Part shown: one piece after another, positions 24,138-36,199 of the stretch
Layout: each line of letters opens with the position of its first letter
Numbering within the stretch: the first letter of the stretch is position 1
Assembly (NCBI GenBank): GCA_911728435.2
Contig: OU452201.1
Location: 27,094,001-27,158,000 of the forward strand
Origin: Apoderus coryli
Lineage: Eukaryota > Arthropoda > Insecta > Coleoptera > Attelabidae
Direction of reading: 5' to 3'
Length of the DNA: 64,000 nucleotides
Program-made: the position numbers and the translations under genes
The notes under the pieces: generated by a model
What the model was told of the DNA's origin: nothing
Database searches by the model: none
Seen by the model: only the letters and a program-made list of their open reading frames with translations

Positions 24138-24506
24138 CCTCTACAAGATACAAGAACTGCTCAAAGTGTAATAATTGGTATTCAATCATGTATTTACCTA
24201 TATCATCATCCTACACAAAGACAAGGCAATTTCCCATACAGGTCTCAAGACTACTGAACTTTTAAAGCCACAAAACATCTAATTTTTAGACTATTCTCCG
24301 TACATTGCCAACATAAGTATCAACGATTTATTTTGCTTAAAAAAAAATCATGAAGATTTCAGTCGCTAGAAGTCAAAAATATAATTTTAAACAGTCAAAA
24401 TTGTGTTTTGGGGAAATTGCCTTGTCTTTGTGTAGGATGATGATATAGGTAAATACATGTTTGAATACCAATTACACTTTGAGCAGTTCTTATATCTTGT
24501 AGAGGC
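24138..24506. repeat. Inverted repeat, arms about 97 bp
   Basis: 24138-24236 (starting CCTCTACAAGATA) is matched in reverse complement by 24411-24506 (ending CTTGTAGAGG) with a few mismatches and a 175-bp spacer. Terminal duplications are not clear. Likely a small foldback or MITE. The minus-strand frame 24387-24668 only reads through the arm. Confidence 0.8.
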
Positions 24507-26200
24507 GCTATTGCTACATGACCTACTATTGAGACTAGAATTGCGGCGAGACACCAGACGTCCAACAAACGAGTGAACTAAATTGCTTTCATATATTGTG
24601 CAAAATCGCATATTAATCTTTTCCAAACTAATAATAGCGAGTTTCTTGGTATACACTGTATATAGCAATTCTAATTTTATATTGTTCGATGCTTATTTAT
24701 GGTCACCCGTTATTTATTGAATTTTCATCGAAACCAAGTTACTGTTCCATATTTAACATATGAAAATTTTTAAAATATGACGAAAAAAAGCTAATTTCGT
24801 TATTCACTTTCGGTAATATTAAACGTGCGAGCTATTTGATGATGCATATTTAAGAAAAAACATAATAAAATCGGAATAGCTGTTGTTCTTAAATTGGATT
24901 GGGATATTTTTTTCATGATAAGTAACTATAACAAAATGGAATAATGTTTTGGCAATTTATTTCTTGTGCCTTTTGATTATCGAGTACCTAATAATATTTT
25001 CTCTTCAAAATATAGGCTTTTTTCTTTGGTATATACCTACCATGTGCTTATTATCTGAAATAAATATCAGCTATTTGCATCAATATACAAATGGTTTAGA
25101 TAATGGTTAAAAAAAAACAATGTCTACGCTCCTGCATTTCTCGCTATTAACACAATAAGTGTTTTCAAGAATTCCGCACAACACTAACAGGTAGGTATTG
25201 AATGAATGGACTTGTGTCTCTTAGGTACATAAAATTAGTGACTTAATTTCAACAGCATTTTCTACGCAAAAGCTTTTTCTTATCACATTCAAACCACTTT
25301 TATATGCGAGATCGTTTGACTAAAATATCAATTCATTTAAATTTTTGTCGCTAAAAAGGATTTTAAACAAGTATGCTTATGCTTGAAAAGTCTTAATTAA
25401 GGTATTTAAAAATAATCAGCTACTGAATTATCATTTTACGATATTATGTTGTTATATTCTGGGGAGAGAAAATTATTTCTGTAAGAATTTCCCACGTCTA
25501 GAAAATAAGAGTATCTAATTAATATTTGGCTTTCCATAAAAGCTAGTGAAAAATACAAATTAAGTAATTAAATATGATAATTTTCTTGAGGAGAAAGTGT
25601 TGCATTTTCTTGCCTATCTACCAGTACCATCTTCGTTAATTGAGCGAATAGTATTGTGCATTAATTATAGTAACATTGATTTTTTGTGTACGTAGAGTTT
25701 GGATCATAATATTGTAATTTTAGCTACTTCAAACTCTCAAATACCATTTACATAATACTTATGATAGAGTATATTTTTGAAAATTTCCTTTCGTTTCTCA
25801 CAAGGTCATTTTTATAGAGCAAAAGAAATTTGAGGATATTTACATGCCACAGTTCCACTCTTTCATTTCATTTCTCAACCAAACAGATTGTTCCAAATTA
25901 TTGTTTCTAAAATAGGTTTATGGAGTGATAGGAGCTTAAACAAGCTGGTGAATTTTGAATCACCCATCTATCTACTAAAAGTAATTCAACGAATATAATC
26001 GCGTTCCTATAATCTTTGATCTTCTTGAACATGTAATGTGTGTAAACGATTTGTTTTGATTCTTGTCCAGTAATATCAGGAAACTTTCAAAGAATTGCTA
26101 ATTCTCATAACACTAGTTATTGTGTGATTATTTTGAACGATATTTAGAATATTACGATGGAATGTGTATATTGATACTTTCACTAAACAATTAATCTTCC
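24507..26200. other. Non-coding, nothing recognised
   Basis: AT-rich sequence with no supported frame or RNA feature. Confidence 0.5.
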
Positions 26201-26905
26201 TCTAACGTATCCCACTAACTCAATGTTGATTGAATCATATATCTTGGATCTCCGTAAGATGTTTTATAAAAGCTGTCTTCTTCAATTTTCTAAAAAAAAT
26301 ATTACTTTTGAACCTGTAGCCCACTTATACTCAACAAGATAAACAGTTGTTAGCAATTTAAATATTCCACGGGTGAGAAAGGTTTTGGGTCAACGATCAT
26401 TATTATATGTGACTCCGAAACTCCATAATATGCTTCCAGAATAACTTAAAAAAAAGGCAACAAGTGAATGGTTGTTTCTTCCTTGCTTTTTCATTTAAGC
26501 ATTGAGGCTTTGATTTTTTATGCATTTTGTTCTTATTGGTATTGCCAATTCATTTGAGGTGATTTAATTTCTAGTTTAATGCTTATTTTTAATGAATAGT
26601 TCTTTATTTTAGTATTAAATAGGGAATACATTGTAATTTTTTTTCTATAATAGGGAAAAATCATGTGGCATGCATATTGTTTGTATTGTGAAGTTGATAA
26701 CCTTTACTAATTGCTAATACTTGTTGACGGCCGCATCTTCATTTCAAAGGCAAGCGCTATTTGGAGCTTAATTGAAGTGCAACGTTATATTTAATGGCAT
26801 TTTTTTCTTCACATTTGTTTCCCCGTTACTATTGTAATACTCATTGTAATGAATGATATTATAGTGTATTGGGTAAATAAATACTATTAATAATAATAAT
26901 CAAAA
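26200..26905 (+). pseudogene. LINE C-terminal fragment with 3' tail
   Basis: A single plus-strand frame with two stops reads LDLRKMFYKSCLLQFSKKN, FEPVAHLYSTR, stop, NIPRVRKVLGQRSLLYVTPK, LHNMLPE, stop (about 26224-26500). The YSTR ... GQRSLxYxxPKLxNxLPE spacing is the C-terminal end of CR1/RTE-type LINE ORF2 proteins. About 370 bp further, GGTAAATAAATAC and a (TAA)n-like tail (26870-26902) plausibly mark the 3' end of the insertion. The catalytic RT part is absent. Confidence 0.7.
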
Positions 26906-27190
26906 TTAGCTTCTTCTCGTAACTAATGACTCCTTCCATACCTTTCGTTTCAATTTGCAGTAAGAACTCGACCTTGAATTCTTATGTAAAGAAAAACTTA
27001 AGCAAAAGTTTCGTGTGACATAACAAAAATTGCATAATATCATCTTTTTAATATCGTTAATAATAAATAATTATTATAGTCGAAAGAAGTAGTCCATATC
27101 GAAGTGGAGTAGAATAATTAAATATTCTTGAAATAAAAGTCGACCTCCACACAATAAATTTTAATAAATATCTCCAATAAATTACATTTG

Positions 27191-27235
27191 TCACCATACA
27201 TGTTTCGCAGCTCCGGGCTGCATCATCAGTGGTTA
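27191..27235 (-). ncRNA. Hammerhead ribozyme C
   Basis: CUGAUGA, extra U, stem II GCAGC/GCUGC with a CCGGA loop, GAAA, palindromic ACAUGU, cleavage triplet GUA, then stem I UGGU pairing with ACCA. All core bases are present. GUA is an allowed but less common NUH triplet. Confidence 0.78.
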
Positions 27236-27811
27236 TAAGAGATTCTTACGAAAAGCTGTGTTATTTAATTTAGTTAGTACGTATTATTTTTGGGAAAATT
27301 ATTTATCAACTCTAGAAATAAGAATGTATATATTATTTTCAATAGCACTAAAATGATCTTAACTTTTAAACTTACCATTGTGTGAAAAAATTCTTAAGTC
27401 ATAAAAAATTGTTAAATTAAGTTTTGTTGCGTTAAAATTAAAAATAAAAACTCACATCATTTCTAATGTAAGTTTTATAATACTTTTTCTTTTTGTAAAT
27501 CATTGAAAATTAAATTATTTTTCGATTATAACATAAGTACTTGATTGATTGCACTTTCACACAACAATGGCGTTTCAAAATTCTCAAAGTTTTGATTTTT
27601 AATTTTAACGCAACAAATCTTAATTTAACAATTTTTTATTTTTTATGACATTAGAAATTTTTCACACAATGGTAAGTTGAAAAGTTAAGATCATTTTGGT
27701 GCAATTGAAAATAATATATACATTATTATTTCTAGAGTTGATAACTAAATTTCCCAAAAATAATACGTAGTAACTAAATTAAATAACATAGCTTTTCGTA
27801 AGAATCTCTTA

Positions 27812-27856
27812 TAACCACTGATGATGCAGCCCGGAGCTGCGATACATGTATGGTGA
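27812..27856 (+). ncRNA. Hammerhead D, core-mutated copy of C
   Basis: The reverse-complement partner of C in the other arm. Stem II and stem I are identical, but GAAA reads GATA (27841-27844). A core adenine is replaced, so cleavage should be lost or strongly reduced. Confidence 0.78.
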
Positions 27857-27939
27857 CAAATGTAATTTGTTGGAGATATTTATTAAAATTTATTGTGTGG
27901 AGGTCGACTTTTATTTCAAGAATATTTAATTATTATAGT

Positions 27940-29045
27940 GTTTATCCTTGAATATACATAGGTTTCTTTCAATTCGATTTAAGATATGGTAAACTAAATT
28001 CTGTGCGAAAAAACAAAAGTTACACTAGTTACTTTGATTTTTTATCTAGTTTCCAACTCTGTTAAAATAAACAGGAAAGTTTGATGATAAAAAAGGTACA
28101 TATTTTCGGGTACGGACTGGAATTTTTATAATTCGCTAGTGCATCGGTGGTTTAAGAATGTTCAGAAAAATGTTTGCTCCAAATTTCAATAAATTAGATC
28201 TTCTTCTGTAGTTATGACTTCATAAATAAATGGAAAAAAATACGAAAACACACTTCTAGACCTATCAAACATGGCATGTTTAGAACCAGTTCGGTGTCCT
28301 CAATCTCTGGTTACCGTACGTTCGATTAAGTACAAAACACCCTGTATATTTTCTTATTTATTTTGAATAAAGATAATATGATAATGTTATCATTATGCTT
28401 TCTCCTGCGATCTAAATTTGAGTAAGATTTCAGTTATCCCAACATATTTCTCCCAATCACAAATTCAGAAAATGCCCAACAGCAAATTTATCAATAACAT
28501 TATAAATAATTATTTTGAAAACAAGCAAAAATTATAATTCAAAATATGTATTAACAATATATCATTACAACAATCAATATTCTACAAAAACAATGATTCC
28601 AACTTATTTATGTATTTCACAATTCAAGGATTTTAATAGTTCTTAAATAGCATTTTAACACCTTTTCTCTGGATTTATGCGTCTCATTTTGCAAGGTTTT
28701 TCATATTAATTTTTCACGTAGGTATACAGAGATAATGCAGGTTGTGATTAGAATTAAATAACTATTATTTTTATCAACAGTATATTAATATAATAAGACT
28801 GTCTTTGTATAAAAGGCAGTTTGGCGTTCGACGATGCATAATTTGGGTTGTAGTGGTTGATAACTAAAAATTTAATTTACCCTATGGGTTAGATGCGATA
28901 ATTCAACTTTTTATAATAACTCTCAGTTCCCTTTAATGTAAGTGTAACTTGACCTTGGTACAAGTCTACTGCATAATTTTGAGTGATCTTAAACTCTATC
29001 CCATATATCTACATCCGTTTCGAGATATCTGAACTCCATCATATA
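27940..29045. other. Non-coding; one isolated CACCCTGTA end
   Basis: A CACCCTGTATA motif near 28338 resembles the foldback-element ends but has no partner nearby. Otherwise nothing recognised. Confidence 0.45.
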
Positions 29046-29049
29046 GTGG

Positions 29050-30650
29050 TATAGTAAGAGATAGATAGAGATTTATTCACCATTTTATGTCACAAAATAT
29101 GTATAGTACGTCAAGGAAATTAATCAAAGTTACAGTAACAAATCATCAAAATTACAGTAACAAAGAAAGGCTTACAATCAAATTAAAATAGTAACAAAAT
29201 AAAACAAAGTAAAATCTAGAAAAATTTTACAATATCGCTTCTGAAATAGTCCTCAAAGGCATAAAAAGCTTGAGATATCAAAAATGATCTAATTCTTTTG
29301 TTAAACTGGACTACACCAAGGTTTTTATGTGAGACGGCAGCTCATTATAAAATATAACACAATAATAGTCAGAACCTCTCCTAGTCCTCAATAGTCGGTG
29401 AAATACAGGCAATATGTCATTTCGATTTCGCGTACAATAATTATGTATATCAGAAGGAAGAGTGAAATGCGAGGCATTGGCTCGAATGTAACCGACACAG
29501 TTCAAGATGTACAAGGACGGCAAAGTAAGTAGTCCATGTTCAACAAAATATTTTTTACAGCAGCCACGCCAACCTAGCCCCAACAGTGTACGTAAACATC
29601 GCCTGTAGCTTAAATATTTTCATAGTTTGGGAACTATGTCCCCAGTTCAAAATACCATACGACATACTGGAAACAAAATAACCGTGAAACACCGTCAACA
29701 GACTGGCGATTGAAGCACTCTGCGCAAGCCTTCTGATGAGATATATGACCCTGGACAGCGAGCACCCAAGCTGCCGAACATGACTCTTCCAGGTTAATTT
29801 AGGATCAAGATGACCCCAAGGAACTTCACACGAACATCGCTCTGAAAATCGATAGGCGCAGAACGCAAAGTAGCTCAAACCAATTGCCTATGTCAGTCTC
29901 AATAGCATTAACCAACTCCCCTAAAGGGTCGGTTGGTCGATATCTAATCAGACTAGTTGTGTCGTCAGAAAATAGGATTATATTTGAGTCTTCTTGAAAT
30001 CTGTATAAATCATTTACATATATCAAAAACAGTAAAAGTCCCAAAACCGACCCCTGGGGCACACCCCGTCCAACCCTTTGTCTTTCCGAGTATCGTCCCC
30101 ATACAAAACATGCTGAAAATGATCGCTGAGATAGGAGCCAACCAAGGCAACACTGTCATCATCAAAGTTATAGTAAAAGAGTTTCTGAAGAAGTATTTCG
30201 TGTGAGACACATTCAAAAGCCTTAGTGAGGTCATAAAAGAAAGCAAAGGTGTCACAGCTTTGCTCCATGCCATCCGAAACATATTCCCAAAGATTATTAA
30301 TTGCGAGTGTACTAGATTTTTTATTACGAAAGCCATATTGACTTTGCATAAACAGATTATTTGTTCCAAAATATTCAGTTATTTGATCGTTAATAATAGA
30401 TTCAAAGATTTTTGAAAAAAATTGGCAATCGATAGTTACTGGGATTATCGACGGCTCCTTTATTTCTGTAGATTGGCATCACCCTTGCCTCCTTCAAGAC
30501 CGCCGGAAATACAGCGTCACCAATTCAATGGTTTATCAACCTAGTAAGCGGCACCACTAGCAGATTCTTTAAGATCCCAACAATACTAACATTAAGCTCA
30601 TAACAATCCGAGCTTTTTGTCTTTTCATACCTGATAGTTTTTCACGTACC
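29050..30650 (-). pseudogene. Non-LTR retrotransposon relic, nearly complete RT
   Basis: Minus-strand order: about 30430-30500 VMPIYRNKGAVDNPSNYR (RT entry); frame 30023-30349 with SQYGFRNKKSSTLAI and YDLTKAF (first catalytic Asp); frame 29826-30062 with MPQGSVLGLLLFLIYVNDL and the catalytic FSDD box; frame 29555-29878 with LDPKLTWKSHV and SYGILNWGHSS (thumb and C-terminal segment); frame 29311-29583 with LLTLPSLYILNC and FYNELPSHIK (C-terminal end). Overlapping shifted frames show at least three frameshifts. The 3' end lies near 29050. Motifs fit the CR1-like branch. The C-terminal segment is related to the fragment at 36200-36690. Confidence 0.87.
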
Positions 30651-32845
30651 TACTTCATTAAAGGTTACCGTTCTCAAACTAAATCCAGCAGCTGTAGTGG
30701 GAGACATATATTTTTAAAAAGTAAATGAAGACATAGGTTAAACTTCTTAAGCCTTCTCAAACCAATTAAAAGTTTGAAGTTTTGCTACGTGGTCAAACTT
30801 TCCTTACTATACATACATTGAATACATAATAAAAATAAATTATTGACTGGTTATTGACCACCTAACTGTAGTTCTAGGACATCTTGTTACCAAGAGTCTT
30901 AGAAAAATGTAGATGACAAAAAGGTCACAGAAATATTACTTTTACACTTAAATATGGAGAGATATTCGTGCCTCGAGGGCAACAGTTTATGTTTTGTTAT
31001 ATAACGGTGGTTTTCAAAGAGCCATTTGAAATATCTTTTGCATTTTGTGATTATATACAAAAACGCTCTGCTCTGATCTAAAATACATATAATAACAAAA
31101 AAATATATTTTTAATAAAACTGCATGGGGTGACGAATTTTGTTAATTTTAATTAACATTCCACTCTTCTACTAATATTTTTATCAATTTGGAGTTGCTTG
31201 TAATATTTCAAGTTCAAAGACATTCATCCCTATTATAGGGATCCAATCTTTGTAGGTTTCCGGAAAATATTTTGTTAAGTGTCATCCGTTATTCCTGTTG
31301 AGCTGCTGCTGGTTCTAGTCGGGTGGGACATGATTATTGTCAGAAGGAGGATCTACAATAATTGTAAAACGGACATAAGTATGGATTTTGGACAACGAAA
31401 GCAAACATTTTGTGTTTCAGTTTATTTGTGATAATTTGCCCTTTGGGTTATCTTTAGAGGAAAAAATCATAGATAGATCGAATAAAAAAACATTATTTCC
31501 TTAACTAGTTATGTTGTACTTGTGCAAGATGTTGCTAATACGCGGGATTCTATATCAAAATATGACATTAACTTTAAAATGTATTCACGTCGAACCATTA
31601 TTGTTAATGCTTTCAGTTATGATATCCTAAATGAATTTAACATTAATTAAAACTTCTTAATAATTACAAGTGTAAATTACACAGTAAAGTTATATACGCT
31701 AAGTATATGTTTCGATAAAGAGAAACTTGTTATATTATTATTACAGTTTTTAGATAAAGCAGATTACGAACTACTGCATTTTATTAAATATTTATTGGAT
31801 CGGCTTTTGCGATTCAAAAGCAATTTAACACCTTTTGTAAAGAAATAAATGTTATGTGAAACGTCTCATTTTCTGTTATATGAACGATCAGTCACGTATA
31901 TTTATGCAAATTAAATATGATTTTGGGTTAATAAACAGTGAAAACTTGAAATTATACTTACTAACAAAACAAAATAAAAATTCGCTACCAGGCGAACACC
32001 AGATCATTATGATGATACCAAGAAAAAAGGAAAAGCAAACACTCAATATTAGGTGTAAATTTCGTAATTCTTTATATGGATGGTGAGGTGTGAGATTTTC
32101 TCCCTTGTAATTATATTAAGGAGCGCCGTTTTTTCACTGCTATATGGGTATGTTTAATGTAATGACCAAATTTTGTTTCTGTTTTTTTAGTTTAAACAGT
32201 GTTAATAATTTGATATGTAAATTTTAGCATATTCCATATAAAATTTGTGCGGTCTAATAATTACTTTAACAACACTGAATTTTGGTACCTACGTTGTAGA
32301 GGTAGAGTATGAAGATTACACATGTCGGTATGTACAACAAAATTGCAGGGATGTTATCTTATATCGACAAAAAATTATAAAGAATCGTTCAGTCTGAGTT
32401 TAATTAGGTAATTTTCGTAAAAATAAAATATTACTAGTTCTAAATATAAAAATACTCAAATATTCGCTGTTACTCTAACTAATGGAACAAAACAATTGTT
32501 CTAACTAGACAGTCGAATGAAATTTATAAAGGGTGATTCAGCTGATTGCTTCATTAGAAGTTTTGGGAGAAAAACTTAATGATGTGTTGATTTGAAACTT
32601 TCTACATTTATATAAGAAGGAAAAAACTTCCTTCTAAAAATATTTTCAAGATAGTGGCACTTCCACTTCAACAGGCAGTTAACTCTGCAAATGCTCTCAA
32701 ATGTTCTTCGAGTTCTTTGCTTGAAGTGATGGGTGTTCTGTTGTATACCTTTATTGTGCTTCAAAGAAAAAAGTCAAGGAGCGTGAGGTTCGGGGTTCTC
32801 GGAGCCATTCTCATGGTTCCTGAACTCTAATCCACCTACCATTAA
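30651..32845. other. Non-coding, nothing recognised
   Basis: AT-rich. The frames at 31856-32086 and 32576-32764 are unsupported. An AGGGTGATTCAGC motif near 32530 resembles a foldback end without a partner. Confidence 0.45.
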
Positions 32846-32849
32846 ATAG

Positions 32850-32960
32850 TGTTTGAATGAAAGTCAAATCGCCACAATATAAGTTTAGTTAATAGAAATT
32901 ATCAGCCATATATATTTCGGGACTAGACAGGTCCCATCATCAGTGGCAAGTCAACAATCG
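32850..32960 (-). mobile_element. Solo hammerhead repeat end
   Basis: Minus strand: hammerhead G followed by ATTGTGGCGATTTGACTTTC, the same 3' end type as the other hammerhead repeats. No inverted partner was found nearby, so this is a single unit or a fragment. Confidence 0.65.
32905..32947 (-). ncRNA. Hammerhead ribozyme G
   Basis: Stem I GCCA/UGGC, CUGAUGA, extra U, stem II GGGAC/GUCCC with a CUGUCUA loop, GAAA, an AU-only stem III, and AUA as cleavage triplet. The core is intact, but the weak stem III and AUA site suggest low activity. Same subfamily as the pair at 54.2-54.4 kb. Confidence 0.7.
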
Positions 32961-34105
32961 AAAAAACTTTTCACTAAGACACGCAATGAGACTTTGGACG
33001 AAAATTCCATTGAAATCTGGAAAACACACCCGCTTATTGATATGTAAATTTAACGCTCAAATTGCTATTTTATGGAAACATATTTTTTAATTTATTTAAA
33101 TTGTAATAACATAATTATTTAGTTTACTATTTGCCTTTTTGAATATCATTTTGATTTAATATAATTTTTTTTTAAATTATTTAACGGTTTTTTTTATATC
33201 GAGCTTGTGCTAGAATTCATACGGTCAAAATAGTAAGGACGTTATTGACATGTGTGTATGTGACAGGTGATTGCTTCCAGGGTCCAACTTACAATATGTT
33301 ATTAGTACAAATATAACAAATCAAATTATTTATATAAAAGTTTCTGATTCTAAATTAATTGTTGTTAAGGTAACAAAGCACCTATATCAGTTCAAGAATA
33401 GTCCCCGAAGCACTTGTGCACAGAGTTAACTGCTGTGGAAATTGAAAAAGTGACCACTCATGAAGTCAGTAAAAGAGCGTTTAAAAGTTGCTTTTAGTTT
33501 GCTAGTTACTTTAGGCTAGTTTAGATTATTAATATATTGTTATTACTTAATAAAGTTAGACAAGCGAAATGTAATTTTTCGCTTTAAATTAAAAAAAAAT
33601 TTGTTTTCAAGAACCTGAAACCCAAAGAAAAACAAGAATAAAAAAAATTAAAAGAAAAATAGTTCAAGAACATAAAAAAAATATTATTAATATAAATTTT
33701 AAGTAAGAACCTATTAATAATTAAAAAAATTATATAAATAATTGGCTGTTTAATTTAAGATAAGAAAAACATCCAATTTTATTTAGAAAACCTTACCATT
33801 TAGGTATAAGAATATGGTATATCATGTGAAAGGAAATTTGATTGCCTTTAAGAATATTTGATATTGTATAGGGTGTTCCATTTAAAAGAATGAGTTATGC
33901 TTATTTTTAATAGGAGATAATACTACAATAATTTCCTACCACTCCTACCTTATCAAGAGAAATAAGTTTGCAAAGACTTTCTTAATGTACCTTCAAAATT
34001 TCAAGATACTATCTATTTAGGATACCAAATAATTTTTTTTTGTTGTAGAAATATTCCATTATACGTGGAGTTTATCATGTAATGATAAATAAAATTCGTC
34101 TGCTC
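32961..34105. other. AT-rich spacer with a family-2 repeat piece
   Basis: About 33545-33640 holds AGACAAGCGAAATGTAA and GAACCTGAAACCCAAAGAAAA, the 3' part of the repeat also found at 40.9, 49.1 and 55.4 kb. A TATAGGGTGTTCC end lies near 33868. Nothing else recognised. Confidence 0.55.
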
Positions 34106-34140
34106 CACAAAGAATTCTTTATTTTATAATATTGCGTCAT

Positions 34141-34186
34141 CAACCAGACATGTTTCGAGAGACACAGCTCTCATCATCAGTGGTCA
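34141..34186 (-). ncRNA. Hammerhead ribozyme E
   Basis: Stem I UGACCA/UGGUUG (four Watson-Crick plus two G-U pairs), CUGAUGA, extra U, stem II GAGAG/CUCUC with a CUGUGU loop, GAAA, palindromic ACAUGU, GUC cleavage triplet (34147-34149 on the complement). Core intact. Confidence 0.82.
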
Positions 34187-34425
34187 TTAAAATGGGAAAA
34201 ATTTAATACAAAATTAAATGTAATATATATGTTTGAATCAAGAATACAATGATAATAAAAACGTTACAGGTGTTATCACTTATGATTTCATAAAATGTTT
34301 TTTCACAAATGGTGAGTCCAGTATCAATCATAAGTGATAACACCTGTAACGTTTTTATTATTACTGTATTCCAGATTCAAACATATATATTACATTTAAT
34401 TCTGTATTAAATTCCCCCATTTTAA

Positions 34426-34471
34426 TGATCACTGATGGTGAGAGCTGTGTCTCGCGAAATATGTCTGGTTG
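34426..34471 (+). ncRNA. Hammerhead F, decayed partner of E
   Basis: CUGAUGG replaces CUGAUGA, stem II has a mismatch (GAGAG/CUCGC), and stem III reads AUAUGU. GAAA and GUC remain. Probably inactive. Confidence 0.72.
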
Positions 34472-34517
34472 ATGACGCAATATTATAAAATAAAGAATTG
34501 TTTGTTGAGAAGAGAAG

Positions 34518-34562
34518 GTCTTTCTACGCAGTACCTGATAGACAGGTACTGCGTAGAAAGAC
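34518..34562. repeat. Perfect 20-bp hairpin
   Basis: GTCTTTCTACGCAGTACCTG (34518-34537) pairs without mismatch with 34543-34562 across a 5-nt loop, just after the hammerhead foldback. It is too short for a standard animal miRNA precursor. Origin unknown. Confidence 0.85.
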
Positions 34563-34750
34563 AGACCATAACTTTGTTAAAATTCTATTCTGAAAATGAT
34601 CACAAAAAAGAAAAACCAGATATAATATGTATTAACATAATTTTATTTTAATAATATTAACAAAAAAATTTTTTTCCTCAAAGTGACTTCAACGCATTAC
34701 TCTCAACCTAGTCATATGTAATATTTGCAAATACAATTTTCTCTCGAAAT

Positions 34751-34862
34751 TTACCACTGATGATGAAGCTAGTGAGCTTCGAAACATGTTTGGATGTAAC
34801 ACATTGAGTGTAACGTATTAAATTGATTTTGTGGAGTCAGACTTTTATTTCCTATTACAATA
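34751..34862 (+). ncRNA. Hammerhead ribozyme H with repeat 3' end
   Basis: Core 34751-34796: CUGAUGA, extra U, stem II GAAGCU/AGCUUC with an AGUG loop, GAAA, palindromic ACAUGU, and GUU as cleavage triplet. Stem I is only CCA/UGG, so stability is doubtful. TTTGTGGAGTCAGACTTTTA follows at 34832-34851, the common end of the family. Confidence 0.72.
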
Positions 34863-34869
34863 TTCTTTC

Positions 34870-36195
34870 TTGTCTAACAGGTTATAGACCCAATTATAAG
34901 ACAATATAACTAAATAAATAAGCTACTAATAATAAACTAATTAATAATCCTAAAAAACAAAAAAAAAATGATAAAACTAGTAAGAGAAATCATATAATCA
35001 GAACTTTCCAGATTTTAAAAATATTATATCACACTTTTTCAATATTTATCGCGGTATTCACAGGAGGGACACTGTGTATAATAAAACAAATGATTCATAT
35101 TACGTAGACACCCTGTATAATTAAAAAAAAATAATGGTAGCTCACTGTTAAGATTTCATGTAAATCTCAATCCTCTGAGCCTATTAATGGAATCTAATTT
35201 TAGACCATAAAAAGAAACTAATTTGGTAGCCAAGAGACCTACCGGTCATAGCGAGAAATCTCGATAATCCAAATAACAAAAATACCATCCCTACATATAT
35301 GCATGTTTACTTGGAGAGGGTTTTTTTTATTACCACAGTTAATAACATTTCTCTCTATAACATATATTATGCGCCTTTGAAAAATTGATACTAAAGGACC
35401 ACCTAGATGGTATGTTGACATAAGAAAAAATTGTATACAATTTATTTGGTCTATTTCACTTAATTAATATTAAGTCTACTGTGATCGTAGAATTAGACTA
35501 TAAGCTTAGAAGCAAATAGAGATGAATTTGTTTTTTGTCTATCGCACTAATTGTAATTACTTTATCTATATAAGGATGATAGACGAAAAAATGTTGCAGG
35601 ACCGGGCTTCCCAAAAAAAAAAAATAAATAAATTATTACAGTTAACATTCAATTTATATTAATTATTTTTAATGTCATTTCCTAACATAAGTACAATAAT
35701 TTCAACACATTTTCGTATTTACCAATTGTTTTGAGACCAAAATATTTGTTTTTAATGGTCCAGCAAATTATAGCGAGGCCACTATTAAGCCCAGAAATTA
35801 AAAGATTGTGTATTATTTTATAATTTTTCTTAGTCCCTGTTCAACATCCACGACTGAAGTATTTTTCTAACTAATACACGAAACATATATCTATTGTATT
35901 TTTAATTTTAGTGGTTTGATTCTCTGTAGTGTACATCTTCAGTCAGCATTCTAAATCTACGTCGTTTCTCAGGTTTTTTTCATTGTAATTTGTCAAATAT
36001 TGTTTACATCGTATGCATTTTAGAATACATATTGATAAACCTATTCATAATCGGGGCAACAACTGAAATAATAAAAATAAATAGATATTACCTTTTAATT
36101 TTAGCCATTTTAGAAATAAAACTCTCATTTTAACCTCGAATATAGGTATGCTATGCAATAAAACTAAAATATTTTACTTATTTATTTGAATATTA
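34870..36195. other. Non-coding, nothing recognised
   Basis: AT-rich. An isolated ACACCCTGTATAA end lies near 35108. The frame 35239-35421 is unsupported. Confidence 0.45.
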
Positions 36196-36199
36196 CGCA

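Larger units (their letters stand above)
27081..27927. mobile_element. Foldback element with a hammerhead in each arm
   Basis: Left arm about 27113-27430 and right arm about 27595-27934 are reverse complements at high identity, including GTCGACCTCCACACAATAAA and its complement. Each arm holds a hammerhead (C on minus, D on plus), so the ribozymes point outward and cleavage would face the element ends. AATTATTATAGT occurs at 27069-27080 and 27928-27939 and could be a 12-bp target duplication. No protein is encoded. Confidence 0.82.
34112..34500. mobile_element. Foldback element with two hammerheads
   Basis: Arms 34112-34285 and 34328-34500 are reverse complements (AATTCTTTATTTTATAAT at the left edge, its complement at the right) with few mismatches and a short centre. 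Hammerhead E (minus) lies in the left arm and F (plus) in the right. CTGCTCCACAAAG just outside the left edge resembles the common 3' end, so the left unit may extend to about 34095. Confidence 0.82.
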
